Shown here piece by piece: positions 18,006-27,409 of a stretch of DNA of 64,000 nt (its first letter is position 1; each line of letters opens with the position of its first letter). Origin of the DNA: Alphaproteobacteria bacterium bin52. Its GTDB lineage: Bacteria; Pseudomonadota; Alphaproteobacteria; Thalassobaculales; Thalassobaculaceae. The stretch is from assembly GCA_002238645.1 (NCBI GenBank), contig MPMT01000016.1, positions 1 to 64,000 on the forward strand, written 5' to 3'. Below the pieces are notes generated by a model. The model was not told the DNA's origin and ran no database searches. It saw only the letters and a program-made list of their open reading frames with translations. A program made the translations under genes and the position numbers.

Positions 18006-20887
18006 CGCTCCTGTCCTCCCTGGACCACGGTGCGTAGCACCGCGTCGCCCCGCGGCACGGTCCAGATCGGATCAAGCCGGTGGAACTGCGGTTCGGTGGT
18101 CTCCCCGGGCCGGTCCTCGCCCACCCGCTCGATCCTGACCCTGAGGTCGAACCAGGCCGCCTGGCCGGTCACCGGATCGGTGTTTGCGTACCGGTAGCCG
18201 GTTTCACGCTCGGGCAGCAGGTCGCTGATGACATGGTTGAGCAGGAAGCCGCGGGAGGCCTCGGGCGCCCGGGGCGACAGGTTCCAGGCGCCCTTGCGCT
18301 TGCCGATGGCGTTCCAGGTCCAGACCGTGTCGGAGTTGACGCCCTCCATCAACCGCACCTGGACCTTGATCGACCCGTGGTGCGAGGTCACCCGAACCCA
18401 GTCGTCATCGGCAATCCCGAGTTCCCCGGCGCGTGATCGGTTCATGTACAGCCGGTTCTGGCCGTGGATCTGGCGCAGCCACGCGTTCTGCGATCCCCAG
18501 GAATGGTACATCGCCATTGGCCGCTGGGTGATCGCGTGCATCGGAAACTCTGCCGTATCCAGGGCATCTTCCTCGAACGGCGTGTACCAGAAAGGAAGCG
18601 GGTCGAAATACGTCCTCACCCGGTCACGGTGAATGTCGGGAGGCTGGACGGGACCGTGGCCATCCGCGGCAAGGCGGAACCGCTGCAGCGCCTCGACGTA
18701 GATCTGCAGCGTGATCGGTTCGGGCGAACCGATCAGCCCGAGCGAGACTGCCTTCTCGAGATAGGCCCGGTTGGCGTGCTTGAAGTAACGTTCCTCCGGC
18801 GCAAGCTCGTGGCGCCAGAAGCACCCGTTCTCGATGTAGCGCTCAAGCTGGTCGGGGTTGACCGCGCCCTTGCCTTCCCCGGTGCCGTCGGGTCCCCGGA
18901 ACCCGGCAAGCGGACCGACACCCGGGGTGCGTTCGTGGTTGACCAGGTAGTCGGCGTAGCCACCCGGATAGCGCGGTCCGCCCTCCTCATCCACGAACGC
19001 GGGCAGGCCGAGCCTTGCTCCGAGGTCGATCAGGACGTCCTGGAACGGGCGAACGTCCCGGCGGGGGCTGACCACGGGCTGGCGGATCGAATCCGCGACC
19101 CCGTTGGCGTCACAGATCGGCCGGTCGAGAAGGGAGATGCAGTCCCATCGTTCCAGGTAGGTGGTGTCCGGCAGGATCAGGTCGGCATAGGGCACCATTT
19201 CCGAGAAGTAGGCGTCGGAATAGATGATGCGCGGAATCCTGTATTCCCCGGCCTCGTCGTCCCATGCAGTGAGCTGTTCGATGGTGCCGGGCACGTTCAT
19301 CGACGAGTTCCAGCTCATGTTGGCCATGTACATGAACAGGGTGTCGATCGGGTAGGGATCGCCACGTGCCGCGTTTCCGATCACGAGGTGCATGAGCCCG
19401 TGTGCAGACATGGGTGCTTCCCACGAATAGGCCCGGTCGATCCGGCGCGGCGATCCGTCATCGTTGACCAGCAGGTCTTCGGGTCCGACCGGGAAGCCGA
19501 GCGGCGGACCCGGCATTGGCCGGCCGGCTTCGACCTCGCCAGTCTTCCCGGCGGGTTTGAGCGGCGGCGGAGCCGGCTTGGGGAAGGGGGGCTTGTAGCG
19601 AAAGCCGCCAGGGGTATCGATGGTGCCGAGCAGCATCTGCAGCAGGTGGAGAGCACGACAGGTCTGGAACCCGTTCGAATGCGCCGAGATACCCCTCATG
19701 GCGTGCATGGAGACCGGGCGTCCGGTCATGGTCTCGTGGCGCCGGCCGGCCCAGTCGGTCCAGGGCACGTCGAGGGTGACCGGGTGTTCGAAGGCGTGGT
19801 GGGCGAGTTCGGAGGCCAGGGCGCGTATACGTGCTGCCGGAACCCCGCAGACGCTCTCTGCGGCGTCCGGACCGTGGCATTCGTCAAGGTAGCGCGAGGC
19901 CATGAGGTGGAACACCGGAGCCGCCTCCCTGCCATCGGGCAGGGTTTGCAGGCCGACAAGCGCCGGCCTGAACCCGGTTCCGGACGCCGGGACCGTGGCG
20001 CGGGCATCGCTGTCCCAGGCCAGCGGACGCCCCTCGTCATCGCGGGCGAACAGCCCGTGGTCCGGCGCACCCGGGTCCTGGATTACCAGCCAGGGCGCGT
20101 TGGTGTAGCTGACCAGGTAGGCGAGGTCGATCCGGTCCGCCCGCAGCAGCTCGTGGATGAGAGCACCGATCAGGACGCCGTCTGTGCCCGGTCGGATGCC
20201 GATCCACTCGTCCGCGATGGCCGAGTAGCCGGTCTTGACCGGGTTGATCGAGATGAACCGCGCACCCCGGGTCTTCAGCGTCCCCAGCCCGGCCTTGATC
20301 GGGTTGGAATCATGGTCCTCCGCAACCCCGAACATGACGAAGCAGCGGGTGTTTTCCCAGTCGGGTTCGCCGAATTCCCAGAACGAGCCTCCGATGGTGT
20401 AGAGGCCCGCGGCAGCCATGTTGACGGAACAGAATCCGCCGTGAGCGGCGTGGTTCGGTGTCCCGAACTGGCTTGCCCAGAATCCGGTCAGCGCCTGGCT
20501 CTGGTCCCGGCCGGTGAAGAATGCCAGGCGGCGCGGATCGGTCTTGCGCACATCGGACAGCCATGCGGTCGCCATCTTGAGCGCCTGGTCCCAGCTGATC
20601 GGCCGGAACTCGCCGGAACCCCGCGGCCCGGTGCGCATCAGCGGGCGGGTCAGCCGGGCCGGCGAGTAGTGCTGCATGATGCCCGCCGAGCCCTTGGCGC
20701 ACAGCACACCCTTGTTGACCGGATGGTCGGGGTTGCCCTCGATGTAGCGGACATCACCGTCCTTCAGGTGAACCCTGATGCCGCAACGACAGGCGCACAT
20801 GTAGCAGGTGGTGGTCTTGACCTCGTCCGAAACCGACGGGGAGGTATTGACGGTCTCTCGTACCGTCGCGAACGGGTTGACGCTCAT
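18002..20887 (-). CDS. soeA: Sulfite dehydrogenase molybdopterin subunit
   Basis: The protein has about 961 residues, a large DMSO-reductase-family enzyme. It binds an N-terminal 4Fe-4S cluster (CYMCACRCGIRVHL ... GVLCAKGS) and bis-molybdopterin guanine dinucleotide. Typical blocks follow, including FFTGRDQSQALTGFWASQFG and GGFCSVNMAAAGLYTIG, and the C-terminal dinucleotide-binding domain. It lacks a twin-arginine signal, so like SoeA of purple sulfur bacteria it would oxidise sulfite to sulfate in the cytoplasm. The ATG at 20887 has GGAAG upstream; 20917 is an alternative. It could be a relative with another substrate such as polysulfide or thiosulfate. Confidence 0.8.
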   Translation of the reverse strand: MSVNPFATVRETVNTSPSVSDEVKTTTCYMCACRCGIRVHLKDGDVRYIEGNPDHPVNKGVLCAKGSAGIMQHYSPARLTRPLMRTGPRGSGEFRPISWDQALKMATAWLSDVRKTDPRRLAFFTGRDQSQALTGFWASQFGTPNHAAHGGFCSVNMAAAGLYTIGGSFWEFGEPDWENTRCFVMFGVAEDHDSNPIKAGLGTLKTRGARFISINPVKTGYSAIADEWIGIRPGTDGVLIGALIHELLRADRIDLAYLVSYTNAPWLVIQDPGAPDHGLFARDDEGRPLAWDSDARATVPASGTGFRPALVGLQTLPDGREAAPVFHLMASRYLDECHGPDAAESVCGVPAARIRALASELAHHAFEHPVTLDVPWTDWAGRRHETMTGRPVSMHAMRGISAHSNGFQTCRALHLLQMLLGTIDTPGGFRYKPPFPKPAPPPLKPAGKTGEVEAGRPMPGPPLGFPVGPEDLLVNDDGSPRRIDRAYSWEAPMSAHGLMHLVIGNAARGDPYPIDTLFMYMANMSWNSSMNVPGTIEQLTAWDDEAGEYRIPRIIYSDAYFSEMVPYADLILPDTTYLERWDCISLLDRPICDANGVADSIRQPVVSPRRDVRPFQDVLIDLGARLGLPAFVDEEGGPRYPGGYADYLVNHERTPGVGPLAGFRGPDGTGEGKGAVNPDQLERYIENGCFWRHELAPEERYFKHANRAYLEKAVSLGLIGSPEPITLQIYVEALQRFRLAADGHGPVQPPDIHRDRVRTYFDPLPFWYTPFEEDALDTAEFPMHAITQRPMAMYHSWGSQNAWLRQIHGQNRLYMNRSRAGELGIADDDWVRVTSHHGSIKVQVRLMEGVNSDTVWTWNAIGKRKGAWNLSPRAPEASRGFLLNHVISDLLPERETGYRYANTDPVTGQAAWFDLRVRIERVGEDRPGETTEPQFHRLDPIWTVPRGDAVLRTVVQGGQER

Positions 20888-20999
20888 GCAACTTCCGATG
20901 ATCGGTGGTTCCAGCAACCTCCGACTGTGACCCGGCCCATGGTACGGGTCAAGCGGACCCGGACGATGCCGCCCACTGCGTGCAGAGCCGGAATGACCG

Positions 21000-21494
21000 T
21001 CAGGTGAGGGCGTCGATCTGCGCGTCGGTCAGAGAGCCCGGCACGACCGTGTAGGGTATGCGTAGAGTGTTGGCGCCCTTTCCTCCCAGGTAGCTTACCA
21101 GCGGTCCGGGCCCATCGGCGCCGGTTCCGGCTGCGAGGATCAGCACCGATATGGTCGGATCCTCGCTGACGAGCGACGTAAGCTCACGCACGATTGGTCC
21201 GACCCGGATGTAGACCACCGCCATCTGCTCGGACATTTCGTAGGCGAGATCCACGAGTTCCACCAGCCGGTGTTCGGCCTCGAGCCGTGCCTCGTCCTCC
21301 ATCAACGCGCTGACGCCGGCCCAGTGATGGAAGTTGGCCGGCTCCAGCGCCAGGAACAGCGCGATCCGCCCGCCGGTGTTCCGTGCCCTCAGCGCGGCGA
21401 ATCGCAGGGCGACCCGCATTTCCTCGGTATCGTCGACGACGACCAGGAATATCCGGTGATGGTGGTGGTCCACCAGTGCTGTTTCACCCATCAC
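21000..21494 (-). CDS. Universal stress protein (UspA family)
   Basis: The protein has 164 residues in a single Usp domain (RIFLVVVDDTEEMRVALRFAALRARNTGGRIALF ... VLILAAGTGADGPGPLVSYL). The glycine-rich ATP motif is not well conserved. Usp proteins of this length often sit beside soe or TauE genes. It is 112 bases upstream of the next soe gene region in the order of transcription and shares its strand. The precise role is unknown. Confidence 0.8.
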   Translation of the reverse strand: MMGETALVDHHHHRIFLVVVDDTEEMRVALRFAALRARNTGGRIALFLALEPANFHHWAGVSALMEDEARLEAEHRLVELVDLAYEMSEQMAVVYIRVGPIVRELTSLVSEDPTISVLILAAGTGADGPGPLVSYLGGKGANTLRIPYTVVPGSLTDAQIDALT

Positions 21495-21635
21495 GTCCTC
21501 CCATCCCTCGGGGGGCCATATCGACAGTGTGACAGCGGATCATACCGCGAGCCTTCGATCGATTTCACGGTTCGCCGGGTACCCGGCGGCAACGCCTTCC
21601 CGTGCATCTGCGACGGGCTGCGGCGCTGGAAGTCA

Positions 21636-22397
21636 CTACACATTGCGGAAGATAACCCCGGCGAGCCAGCCCGCCGCAATGGCGACGACGATTGCCGCGG
21701 CGCCGTAGAGCGGTGCGCGGTCGTGTGCCCAGGTGTAGACCTCGGCTCCGAACCCGGATTTCTGGACCACGATCGGCTTTTCGATCAACTGAACCGCCGC
21801 GCCGTCGCGAAACAGATAGATCGTGGCGGTGTAGTTTCCGGTGGCCATGTTGGCCGGAAAGTACACCGGTGTACGGAACAGCCGTTCGGATATGATCGAA
21901 ACCGGTGCCGGCTCGGTGTCATAGAGACCGTCCGTTCGCTTGTTGCGGACCAGGGCCTTGCGGAATTCCGCGATTTCGAGCGATGAGCGGTGCCGGTCTC
22001 TCGGCGCCGGGGTGAACTCGAGGTTGTCGGCACCGATGTTGAGCTGCCGCAGCGTGGCGGGATCGGCGATTTCCTCCAGCGGCCTGCTGGTGGCGAGCTG
22101 GTGGAAGTTGGGGGCGTCCTGGAACACGACGCTGTCGGCATTGGCCCAGACACCCGCAAACCGTTGCTTGCGCCGAACCACTATCGTTTCCGCGGGTCCC
22201 CTGATGACCACCACGATGTCGCCGGCACCCTCGACGGCTCCGAAAAGCAGGACGTCGGTTCCGGTAAACCCGGTGGTGATCGCGACGTGCCTGCGCGAAG
22301 TGTCGGCGACCAGGACCTCGGCCGTGGCAGGGGTGGCGCTCATGACCAGGAGAACCAGCATTCGGGTGAGCAAGGGGGCCTGGGACACCGGGTGCAC
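21636..22397 (-). CDS. TIGR02186-family membrane-anchored periplasmic protein
   Basis: The protein has 253 residues. A signal peptide ends near residue 26 (LVLLVMSATPATA-E). A beta-rich periplasmic part follows, and a C-terminal membrane helix (GAAAIVVAIAAGWLAGVIF) ends in the cytoplasm. Families of this size and layout accompany TauE/SafE exporters in sulfur-oxidation loci. It is two bases downstream of the TauE gene, probably in the same transcript. Its biochemical role is not established. Confidence 0.75.
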   Translation of the reverse strand: MHPVSQAPLLTRMLVLLVMSATPATAEVLVADTSRRHVAITTGFTGTDVLLFGAVEGAGDIVVVIRGPAETIVVRRKQRFAGVWANADSVVFQDAPNFHQLATSRPLEEIADPATLRQLNIGADNLEFTPAPRDRHRSSLEIAEFRKALVRNKRTDGLYDTEPAPVSIISERLFRTPVYFPANMATGNYTATIYLFRDGAAVQLIEKPIVVQKSGFGAEVYTWAHDRAPLYGAAAIVVAIAAGWLAGVIFRNV

Positions 22398-22399
22398 CC

Positions 22400-23320
22400 T
22401 CAGTGGCCCACGATCGGTGCGATCGAGTAGAGGTCGTCAGGGCGTGCCACAAGGTCAAACGCGAGCTTGATGCACACTGCCAGGACCATGAGCGAGAGCA
22501 GGCCGCGGAGTTGTTCCCCTTTCATCTGGACCGAGTACTTGCTGCCGAACTGTGCACCGACCACCGCACCCGCCAGCAGCAACAGGGCGAGCACGACGTC
22601 GACGGTCTGGGTCGATACCGCCTGCAGGAAGGTCACGTTGGCGGTCACGAAGATGATCTGGAACAGGGAGGTGCCGACCACGACCGAGGTCGGCATTCCC
22701 AGCAGGTAGATCATGGCCGGGATCATGATGAAACCGCCGCCCACGCCCATCAGTGCCGACAGAACGCCGACACCGGCACCGATGGCGAACGGGAGAATGG
22801 CGCTGATGTAGAGCTTGGAGCGTCGAAACCTGACCTTGAGCGGCAGACCGTGCAGCCAGTTGTGCTGGTGCAGCTTGCCGCGCCGGGCTCCGATCAACCG
22901 CGAGCGCCGGATCGCACGGATGCTCTCGTACAGCATCAGGCCGCCAATGGCGCCGAGGAACACCACGTAGCACATGCGGATGACCAGATCGATCTGGCCC
23001 ACGGTCTGCAGGTGCTTGAACAGGAAAACGCCCAGGGATGAGCCGGCAAAACCGCCCGCGACCAGGACAGCGCCCATCTTGAAGTCGACGTTCCCTCGGC
23101 GCCAGTGGGCAAGCACGCCGGAGACCGAGCTCGCGACGATCTGGTTGGCCTCGGTACCCACCGCGACCGGCGCCGGGACCCCGATGAAGATGAGCAGCGG
23201 TGTCATGAGGAAGCCGCCGCCGACGCCGAACAGGCCGGACAGGAATCCGATCATCCCCCCCATCCCGCAGATGAGGAAGATGTTGACGGACATCTCCGCG
23301 ATCGGGAGATAGATGTGCAT
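22400..23320 (-). CDS. TauE/SafE-family sulfite exporter
   Basis: The protein has 306 residues with about eight membrane segments. The duplicated TauE fold is visible from two related glycine-rich blocks: GLFGVGGGFLMTPLLIFIGVP near residue 30 and ALMGVGGGFIMIPAMIYLLGMP near residue 190. It probably exports sulfite or a related anion produced by sulfonate or sulfur oxidation. The start at 23320 (MHIYLPIAEMSVNIF) fits relatives. It is the first of the pair with the TIGR02186 gene. Confidence 0.88.
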   Translation of the reverse strand: MHIYLPIAEMSVNIFLICGMGGMIGFLSGLFGVGGGFLMTPLLIFIGVPAPVAVGTEANQIVASSVSGVLAHWRRGNVDFKMGAVLVAGGFAGSSLGVFLFKHLQTVGQIDLVIRMCYVVFLGAIGGLMLYESIRAIRRSRLIGARRGKLHQHNWLHGLPLKVRFRRSKLYISAILPFAIGAGVGVLSALMGVGGGFIMIPAMIYLLGMPTSVVVGTSLFQIIFVTANVTFLQAVSTQTVDVVLALLLLAGAVVGAQFGSKYSVQMKGEQLRGLLSLMVLAVCIKLAFDLVARPDDLYSIAPIVGH

Positions 23321-23462
23321 GGGCCGAGGTTCGCCGTCCGGATGGAGTATGCTGCCTGTCAGATCTCCGGAACGCAGGCCTGATGGTCGACGGTACCGGT
23401 GTCGGGCCCGGATAATACAGAATTTCCGGACCCTTGTCTTGCCCGCGTCGGCGATGCAGGCG

Positions 23463-23795
23463 TCAACCGGGGCAGGTGGGGCCGCCCTGCTGCTTCCAGG
23501 AGTCGATCCCGCCCGCTAGCCGCAGGATGGTCCCGCGGTAGCCTGCCCGAAGCAAGAGTTCTGCCGCCAGCCCGCAGCGCACGCCGCTCTTGCAGTGCAG
23601 GACCAGGCTCGACTCCGGATCGACGCGAATCTCCGAAGGATCGAACACCGAGAGTGGAAGCAGGTGCGAACCCGGTATTCGCTCGGCCTGAAACTCGTGC
23701 GGCTCGCGCACGTCGAACAGCGTGGCTGCGCCAGTGTCCATCAATGTGCGCAGGGTCGCGCTGTCGATCATCCGGATCCCGGGCCACTCGGCCAT
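23463..23795 (-). CDS. Rhodanese-like sulfurtransferase
   Basis: The protein has 110 residues forming one rhodanese domain (LFDVREPHEFQAERIPGS). The active-site loop is CKSGVR, with the catalytic Cys near residue 69. It would transfer sulfane sulfur between carriers in the cytoplasm. It follows the ABC ATPase gene by 93 bases on the same strand, upstream of the sulfite exporter. It links sulfur handling to the sulfite module. Confidence 0.88.
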   Translation of the reverse strand: MAEWPGIRMIDSATLRTLMDTGAATLFDVREPHEFQAERIPGSHLLPLSVFDPSEIRVDPESSLVLHCKSGVRCGLAAELLLRAGYRGTILRLAGGIDSWKQQGGPTCPG

Positions 23796-23888
23796 GGCGA
23801 GAACCTCCGTGGGGTGCTGGAGCCATGTGCATATCGGCCGCGCCGGCTTGCGGCAACCCGCCGGGCGCCGGCAACGAATCGTGATCGG

Positions 23889-24665
23889 TCAGGCGCTGGC
23901 AAGAACCTCGCGGCGCAGTTCGGCCGACACCTGCCCCTTGAGTGAAGTGAATGCGGGGTCCGACTTGAGTTCCGGCAGGCGCGGACGTTCGAACGGACAG
24001 GCGTACTCGCCGAGAACCCGGCCCGGGCGCGCCGACATCAGTACCACACGATCGGCGAGGAACAGTGCTTCCTCGACGTCATGGGTGACCAGCAGCACCG
24101 TGCGCCGCTTCTCCCGCCACAGGGTCTCGAGCATCTCCTGCATCAGCCCGCGCGTCTGCTGGTCCAGTGCGCCGAACGGTTCGTCGAGCAACAGCAGTTC
24201 GGGCTCGGTTGCAAGGGCGCGGGCGAGTGCGCCTCGCTGCTTCATGCCGCCGGACAGGCTGTTCGGATAGTGCTCGGCGAACTCGCCGAGCCCCACGGCC
24301 GCAAGCAGGCCGTCGGCCCGCGCGAGACGGTCCGTCTTCGACCTGATCCGTCGGCTGAGCCCGAAGGCCACATTGCCCCGCAACGTCAGCCACGGGAACA
24401 GGGAGAAGGCCTGGAACACCATGCCGCAGGAGGAGGCCGGCCCGCTCACGGGTTCGCCGCCCAGCCGGATGGTGCCGGCGTCGGGGATGTCGAGGCCGGC
24501 GACCAGGCGCAGTAACGATGACTTGCCGCAGCCGGACGGGCCGACAAGCGCCACGAATCCGCCGACGTCGATACTGAGATCGAACGGGCCGAGTGCGTGG
24601 AGGGATCCGGCCTGCCGGCGTACCGGGAACCGGCGGGTGACGCCGGCGAGTTCGACGCTGCTCAC
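23889..24665 (-). CDS. NitT/TauT-type ABC transporter ATPase, without permease nearby
   Basis: The protein has 258 residues with Walker A GPSGCGKSS, Q-loop FQAFSLFPWLTL, signature NSLSGGMKQRGALARAL, Walker B LLLLDEPFGALD and switch His in LVTHDVEEALFLADRV. The family supplies energy for uptake of nitrate, sulfonates or thiamine precursors. I choose the GTG start at 24665 because it overlaps the stop of the dioxygenase gene (GTGA). No permease or binding protein is seen in this window, so its partners are elsewhere. A sulfonate link is possible given the neighbours. Confidence 0.85.
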   Translation of the reverse strand: MSSVELAGVTRRFPVRRQAGSLHALGPFDLSIDVGGFVALVGPSGCGKSSLLRLVAGLDIPDAGTIRLGGEPVSGPASSCGMVFQAFSLFPWLTLRGNVAFGLSRRIRSKTDRLARADGLLAAVGLGEFAEHYPNSLSGGMKQRGALARALATEPELLLLDEPFGALDQQTRGLMQEMLETLWREKRRTVLLVTHDVEEALFLADRVVLMSARPGRVLGEYACPFERPRLPELKSDPAFTSLKGQVSAELRREVLASA

Positions 24666-25555
24666 GCCGGACCGGGTGACCGACCCGCCGAATCCTGGCC
24701 CTGCACGGTGAAGAACGACGCCGAGATCGGTTGCCTGGGCAGTTCCACCTCGAAATCGATCATGCGCGCCGTCACGCTCGGCTGGCCGCGCACCACCAGA
24801 CCCTCGTTCGGGCTCGGCATGGGATTGCGTGCGAGTGGCACGGCGTCGCAGGCGGTGTAGACGCAGATGTACAGGCCCCGCGGGGTGTCGGCCAGGTTGG
24901 GTGCCGAACCGTGGGCGAGCCGGGTGTGCATCAGGCACACCGAGCCTGCCGGGCCGGTGATCGGCACCTGCTGTTCCATCAGCCGTTCCTCGGTGGCGGC
25001 ATCGACCCGCCCGGTGAAGGTCCCGTCCTGGAACAGCGAGTACATGGGGCCGGTGTGACTGCCCGGTACCACCAGCAGGCAGCCGTTCTCCTCGGTCACC
25101 TCGTCGAGCATCAGCAGCGCGGTCACGACATCGTCGTTGGAATGCGGCGTAAACGCAAAGTCCTGGTGATAGTGGACGGTGGTCCGGCTGCCCGGGCACT
25201 TCTGGTTGATCTTGCAGTGATGGAACTTCACGTCCGGCCCGACCAGGTCGCAGACCATGTCGACCATGCGTGAGGAGGACATCACCTCGTAGAAGGTCTC
25301 GGAAACATCGGACGGGTTGTTAACGCGGCGCAGCGCCGGTTGTTCGGCGGTGTGTTCCTCGCCCATGTCGAACCGCGGCCGACCGTCCAGCGTCGGCGGT
25401 CCGTAGGGGGTGTCGTGACTGCGACTTTCCTCGACCCACGTCCCGAGTTCGGCGTGCAGCCGTGCGAGTTGCCCGCGCGAGACAGCATCCTCGACAACCA
25501 GGCACCCGTCGCGGCGGTAACGCCGAATCTGGTCGGCTGAAAGGACTGACGACAT
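24662..25555 (-). CDS. Phytanoyl-CoA dioxygenase-family Fe(II)/2-oxoglutarate oxygenase
   Basis: The protein has about 297 residues. It has a PhyH double-stranded beta-helix with a metal-binding His-x-Asp in VHYHQDFAF, a distal His in MHTRLAHGSAP and an Arg in TPRGLYICVY. It should hydroxylate a small organic substrate using 2-oxoglutarate, but the substrate cannot be read from sequence. The ATG at 25555 has GAGG nearby; 25594 is an alternative. It is divergent from the plus-strand genes at 25637, separated by 81 bases that must hold both promoters. It is translationally coupled to the ABC ATPase. Confidence 0.85.
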   Translation of the reverse strand: MSSVLSADQIRRYRRDGCLVVEDAVSRGQLARLHAELGTWVEESRSHDTPYGPPTLDGRPRFDMGEEHTAEQPALRRVNNPSDVSETFYEVMSSSRMVDMVCDLVGPDVKFHHCKINQKCPGSRTTVHYHQDFAFTPHSNDDVVTALLMLDEVTEENGCLLVVPGSHTGPMYSLFQDGTFTGRVDAATEERLMEQQVPITGPAGSVCLMHTRLAHGSAPNLADTPRGLYICVYTACDAVPLARNPMPSPNEGLVVRGQPSVTARMIDFEVELPRQPISASFFTVQGQDSAGRSPGPA

Positions 25556-25636
25556 GCGACCTCTTCCCGGGGCAGGTGGAGATGACAGGATCACGTGGGC
25601 ACACTATCATGAAACCGTGCCAGGACGGAGCATCCC

Positions 25637-25963
25637 ATGACGCCTGTGGACCCGCTTGACCGCCGCGCCCTCGAGATTCTCTCGGAAGCGGTTGCGGAGA
25701 AGCTCGGACACACGGACCAGATCGTTCTCCACGTGCTGCGTGCGTCGTCCACCGGCGAGCCCGACGATCGCGCCAGGGCGCGATCCGCCTTCGATGCGCT
25801 GCCGGACTGGCAGCGGGTGGCGATCGGCTATGCCGCCCGAAGTCGGGCAAGGGCCTCGGTCGAGGCGCCGTATGGCGGACTTGACGTGGACCCGGATGTT
25901 CCGGGTGACCGGTCGTTGCCGCGGTTCCTGCTCGGACGGGAATCCGGAGCGGACGGCGCCTGA
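25637..25963 (+). CDS. Small hypothetical protein upstream of a LarA-like gene
   Basis: The protein has 108 residues and is soluble, with a likely helical body (RRALEILSEAVAEKLGHTDQIVLHVLRAS) and a disordered tail. I do not recognise a family. The start is supported by GGAG seven bases upstream. It precedes the LarA-like gene by 18 bases and is probably co-transcribed. Confidence 0.65.
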   Translation: MTPVDPLDRRALEILSEAVAEKLGHTDQIVLHVLRASSTGEPDDRARARSAFDALPDWQRVAIGYAARSRARASVEAPYGGLDVDPDVPGDRSLPRFLLGRESGADGA

Positions 25964-25981
25964 AGGAAGGGAGACTGGGCC

Positions 25982-27397
25982 ATGTCCAGACGGATCACGG
26001 TCGAGATCCCGTATGAATCCCTGGACCCGCTGACCATCGGGTCCTGCGACGATCCATCGATGATCTACAGGGAAACCATCTCGGCCGAGGTACCGTGGCG
26101 CAACCTGTGGGCGTGGATCCGGCCCAACGAACCGGCCGCGCTCGGCGACGTGACGGCGGCAACGGCCGCGGCCCTGGAACGGCCGTTCGATGGTCCTCGG
26201 TTCTCCGAACTGCTCGGACCCGACACGTCGCTCGCGATCATCATCGACAATCAGTTCCGGCCGACGCCGGCCTCGCGGATCCTGCCCGCACTTCTTGACG
26301 CGGTCGAACGCCATGGCGTGCGCGACGCCCGGGTGGTCTGCGCCAACGGAAAGATCTTTCCGATGTCGGAGCGTGACACCGAGCAGAAGGTCGGTGTCGA
26401 GACCCTTGCGCGCATGCAGGCGATGGGGATCCCGTTCTACCAGAACGACGACCCGACAAATCCGCAGATGTACAGGTTCGTCGGCATCTCCTCGCGCGGG
26501 ACCCCGGTCTGGCTGCACCGCGAGGTTGCCGACTGCTCCGTGAAGATCACGATCGGCCAGGCCCAGTCCAACCACTGGGGGTACGGCGGTGGTGGCAAGC
26601 TGATCCTGCCCGGCGTTGTCTCCGACGAAACCATCGAGTCCAACCACGGCGCCTTCGTGATGTCGCCCCAGACCCGCTACGGGTCGATGGCCGGCCCGAT
26701 GCGCTCGGACATCGACGAGGTCGCCACCATGTGCGGACTGACCTGCACGCTCAACGTGGTGCTGGACACCGGCGGATCGGTGTGTTTCCTGAACTTCGGC
26801 ACGCACCCTGACGCGCACCGCGAGGCGATCCGGGTCTTCAACTCGATCTACGCCTACCGACGCCCGATGGGCGGTCCGGCCGACATCGCGATCTGTGGTG
26901 TGTTTGCACCCACCGACCACCTGTTCTTCCACACCGGGTGGGGATGCATGTCGGCCGACATGGTTCTGCGCGACGGTGGGGACATGATCTACTGTTCGCC
27001 GAGCCCCGGGGTCGAGACGAGCATCGGCAGCTTTCCGGGGTTTGCGCTGTTCGACGAGATGAAACCATACATGCCGCCGTCGCCGGAGAACATCGAGCGG
27101 CTGGCCCGCGACATCTATAACCGCAGGGTGGGCATGTGGGCCGGATGCATCTGGGCTCCGATCTACGAGGTGATGTCGCGCAAGCACCTGACGGTGGTCA
27201 CCCGCGAGGAAAACCTCGAGCTCGGCCGCGAGATTGGCTTCGAGACCACGACGTCGCTGCAGGGCGCCGTCGATCGGGCGCTGGACCGGCACGGGCCTGA
27301 CGCGAAGATCGTCGTCCTGCCCTATGCGCGCTACCAGATGCCGAACGACGTGATCCGCATGCCGTCAGCCAGGTTCGGTCGCATGGCGGCCGAGTAG
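25982..27397 (+). CDS. LarA-superfamily protein (lactate racemase-like)
   Basis: The protein has 471 residues. The N-terminal DUF2088/LarA domain has the block IDNQFRPTP in place of the usual DHTRPTP. Lys and His of the racemase core align: His198 (NHWG), Lys206 (GGGGKLILPG) and His222 (ESNHGAF). The first catalytic His (AxGLHR) is replaced by ANGKIF, and the His198-Lys206 spacing is two residues shorter than in LarA. LarA uses a nickel-pincer cofactor attached to the Lys. The three lar maturation genes are absent here. It may act on another 2-hydroxy acid or be a non-racemase relative. Confidence 0.8.
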   Translation: MSRRITVEIPYESLDPLTIGSCDDPSMIYRETISAEVPWRNLWAWIRPNEPAALGDVTAATAAALERPFDGPRFSELLGPDTSLAIIIDNQFRPTPASRILPALLDAVERHGVRDARVVCANGKIFPMSERDTEQKVGVETLARMQAMGIPFYQNDDPTNPQMYRFVGISSRGTPVWLHREVADCSVKITIGQAQSNHWGYGGGGKLILPGVVSDETIESNHGAFVMSPQTRYGSMAGPMRSDIDEVATMCGLTCTLNVVLDTGGSVCFLNFGTHPDAHREAIRVFNSIYAYRRPMGGPADIAICGVFAPTDHLFFHTGWGCMSADMVLRDGGDMIYCSPSPGVETSIGSFPGFALFDEMKPYMPPSPENIERLARDIYNRRVGMWAGCIWAPIYEVMSRKHLTVVTREENLELGREIGFETTTSLQGAVDRALDRHGPDAKIVVLPYARYQMPNDVIRMPSARFGRMAAE

Positions 27398-27409
27398 GGG
27401 GCGGCCCCG

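Noticed and set aside
18464-21007. 847-codon plus-strand frame opposite soeA
   Set aside because: It is a high-GC antisense frame; the minus-strand product has all the cluster and cofactor motifs.
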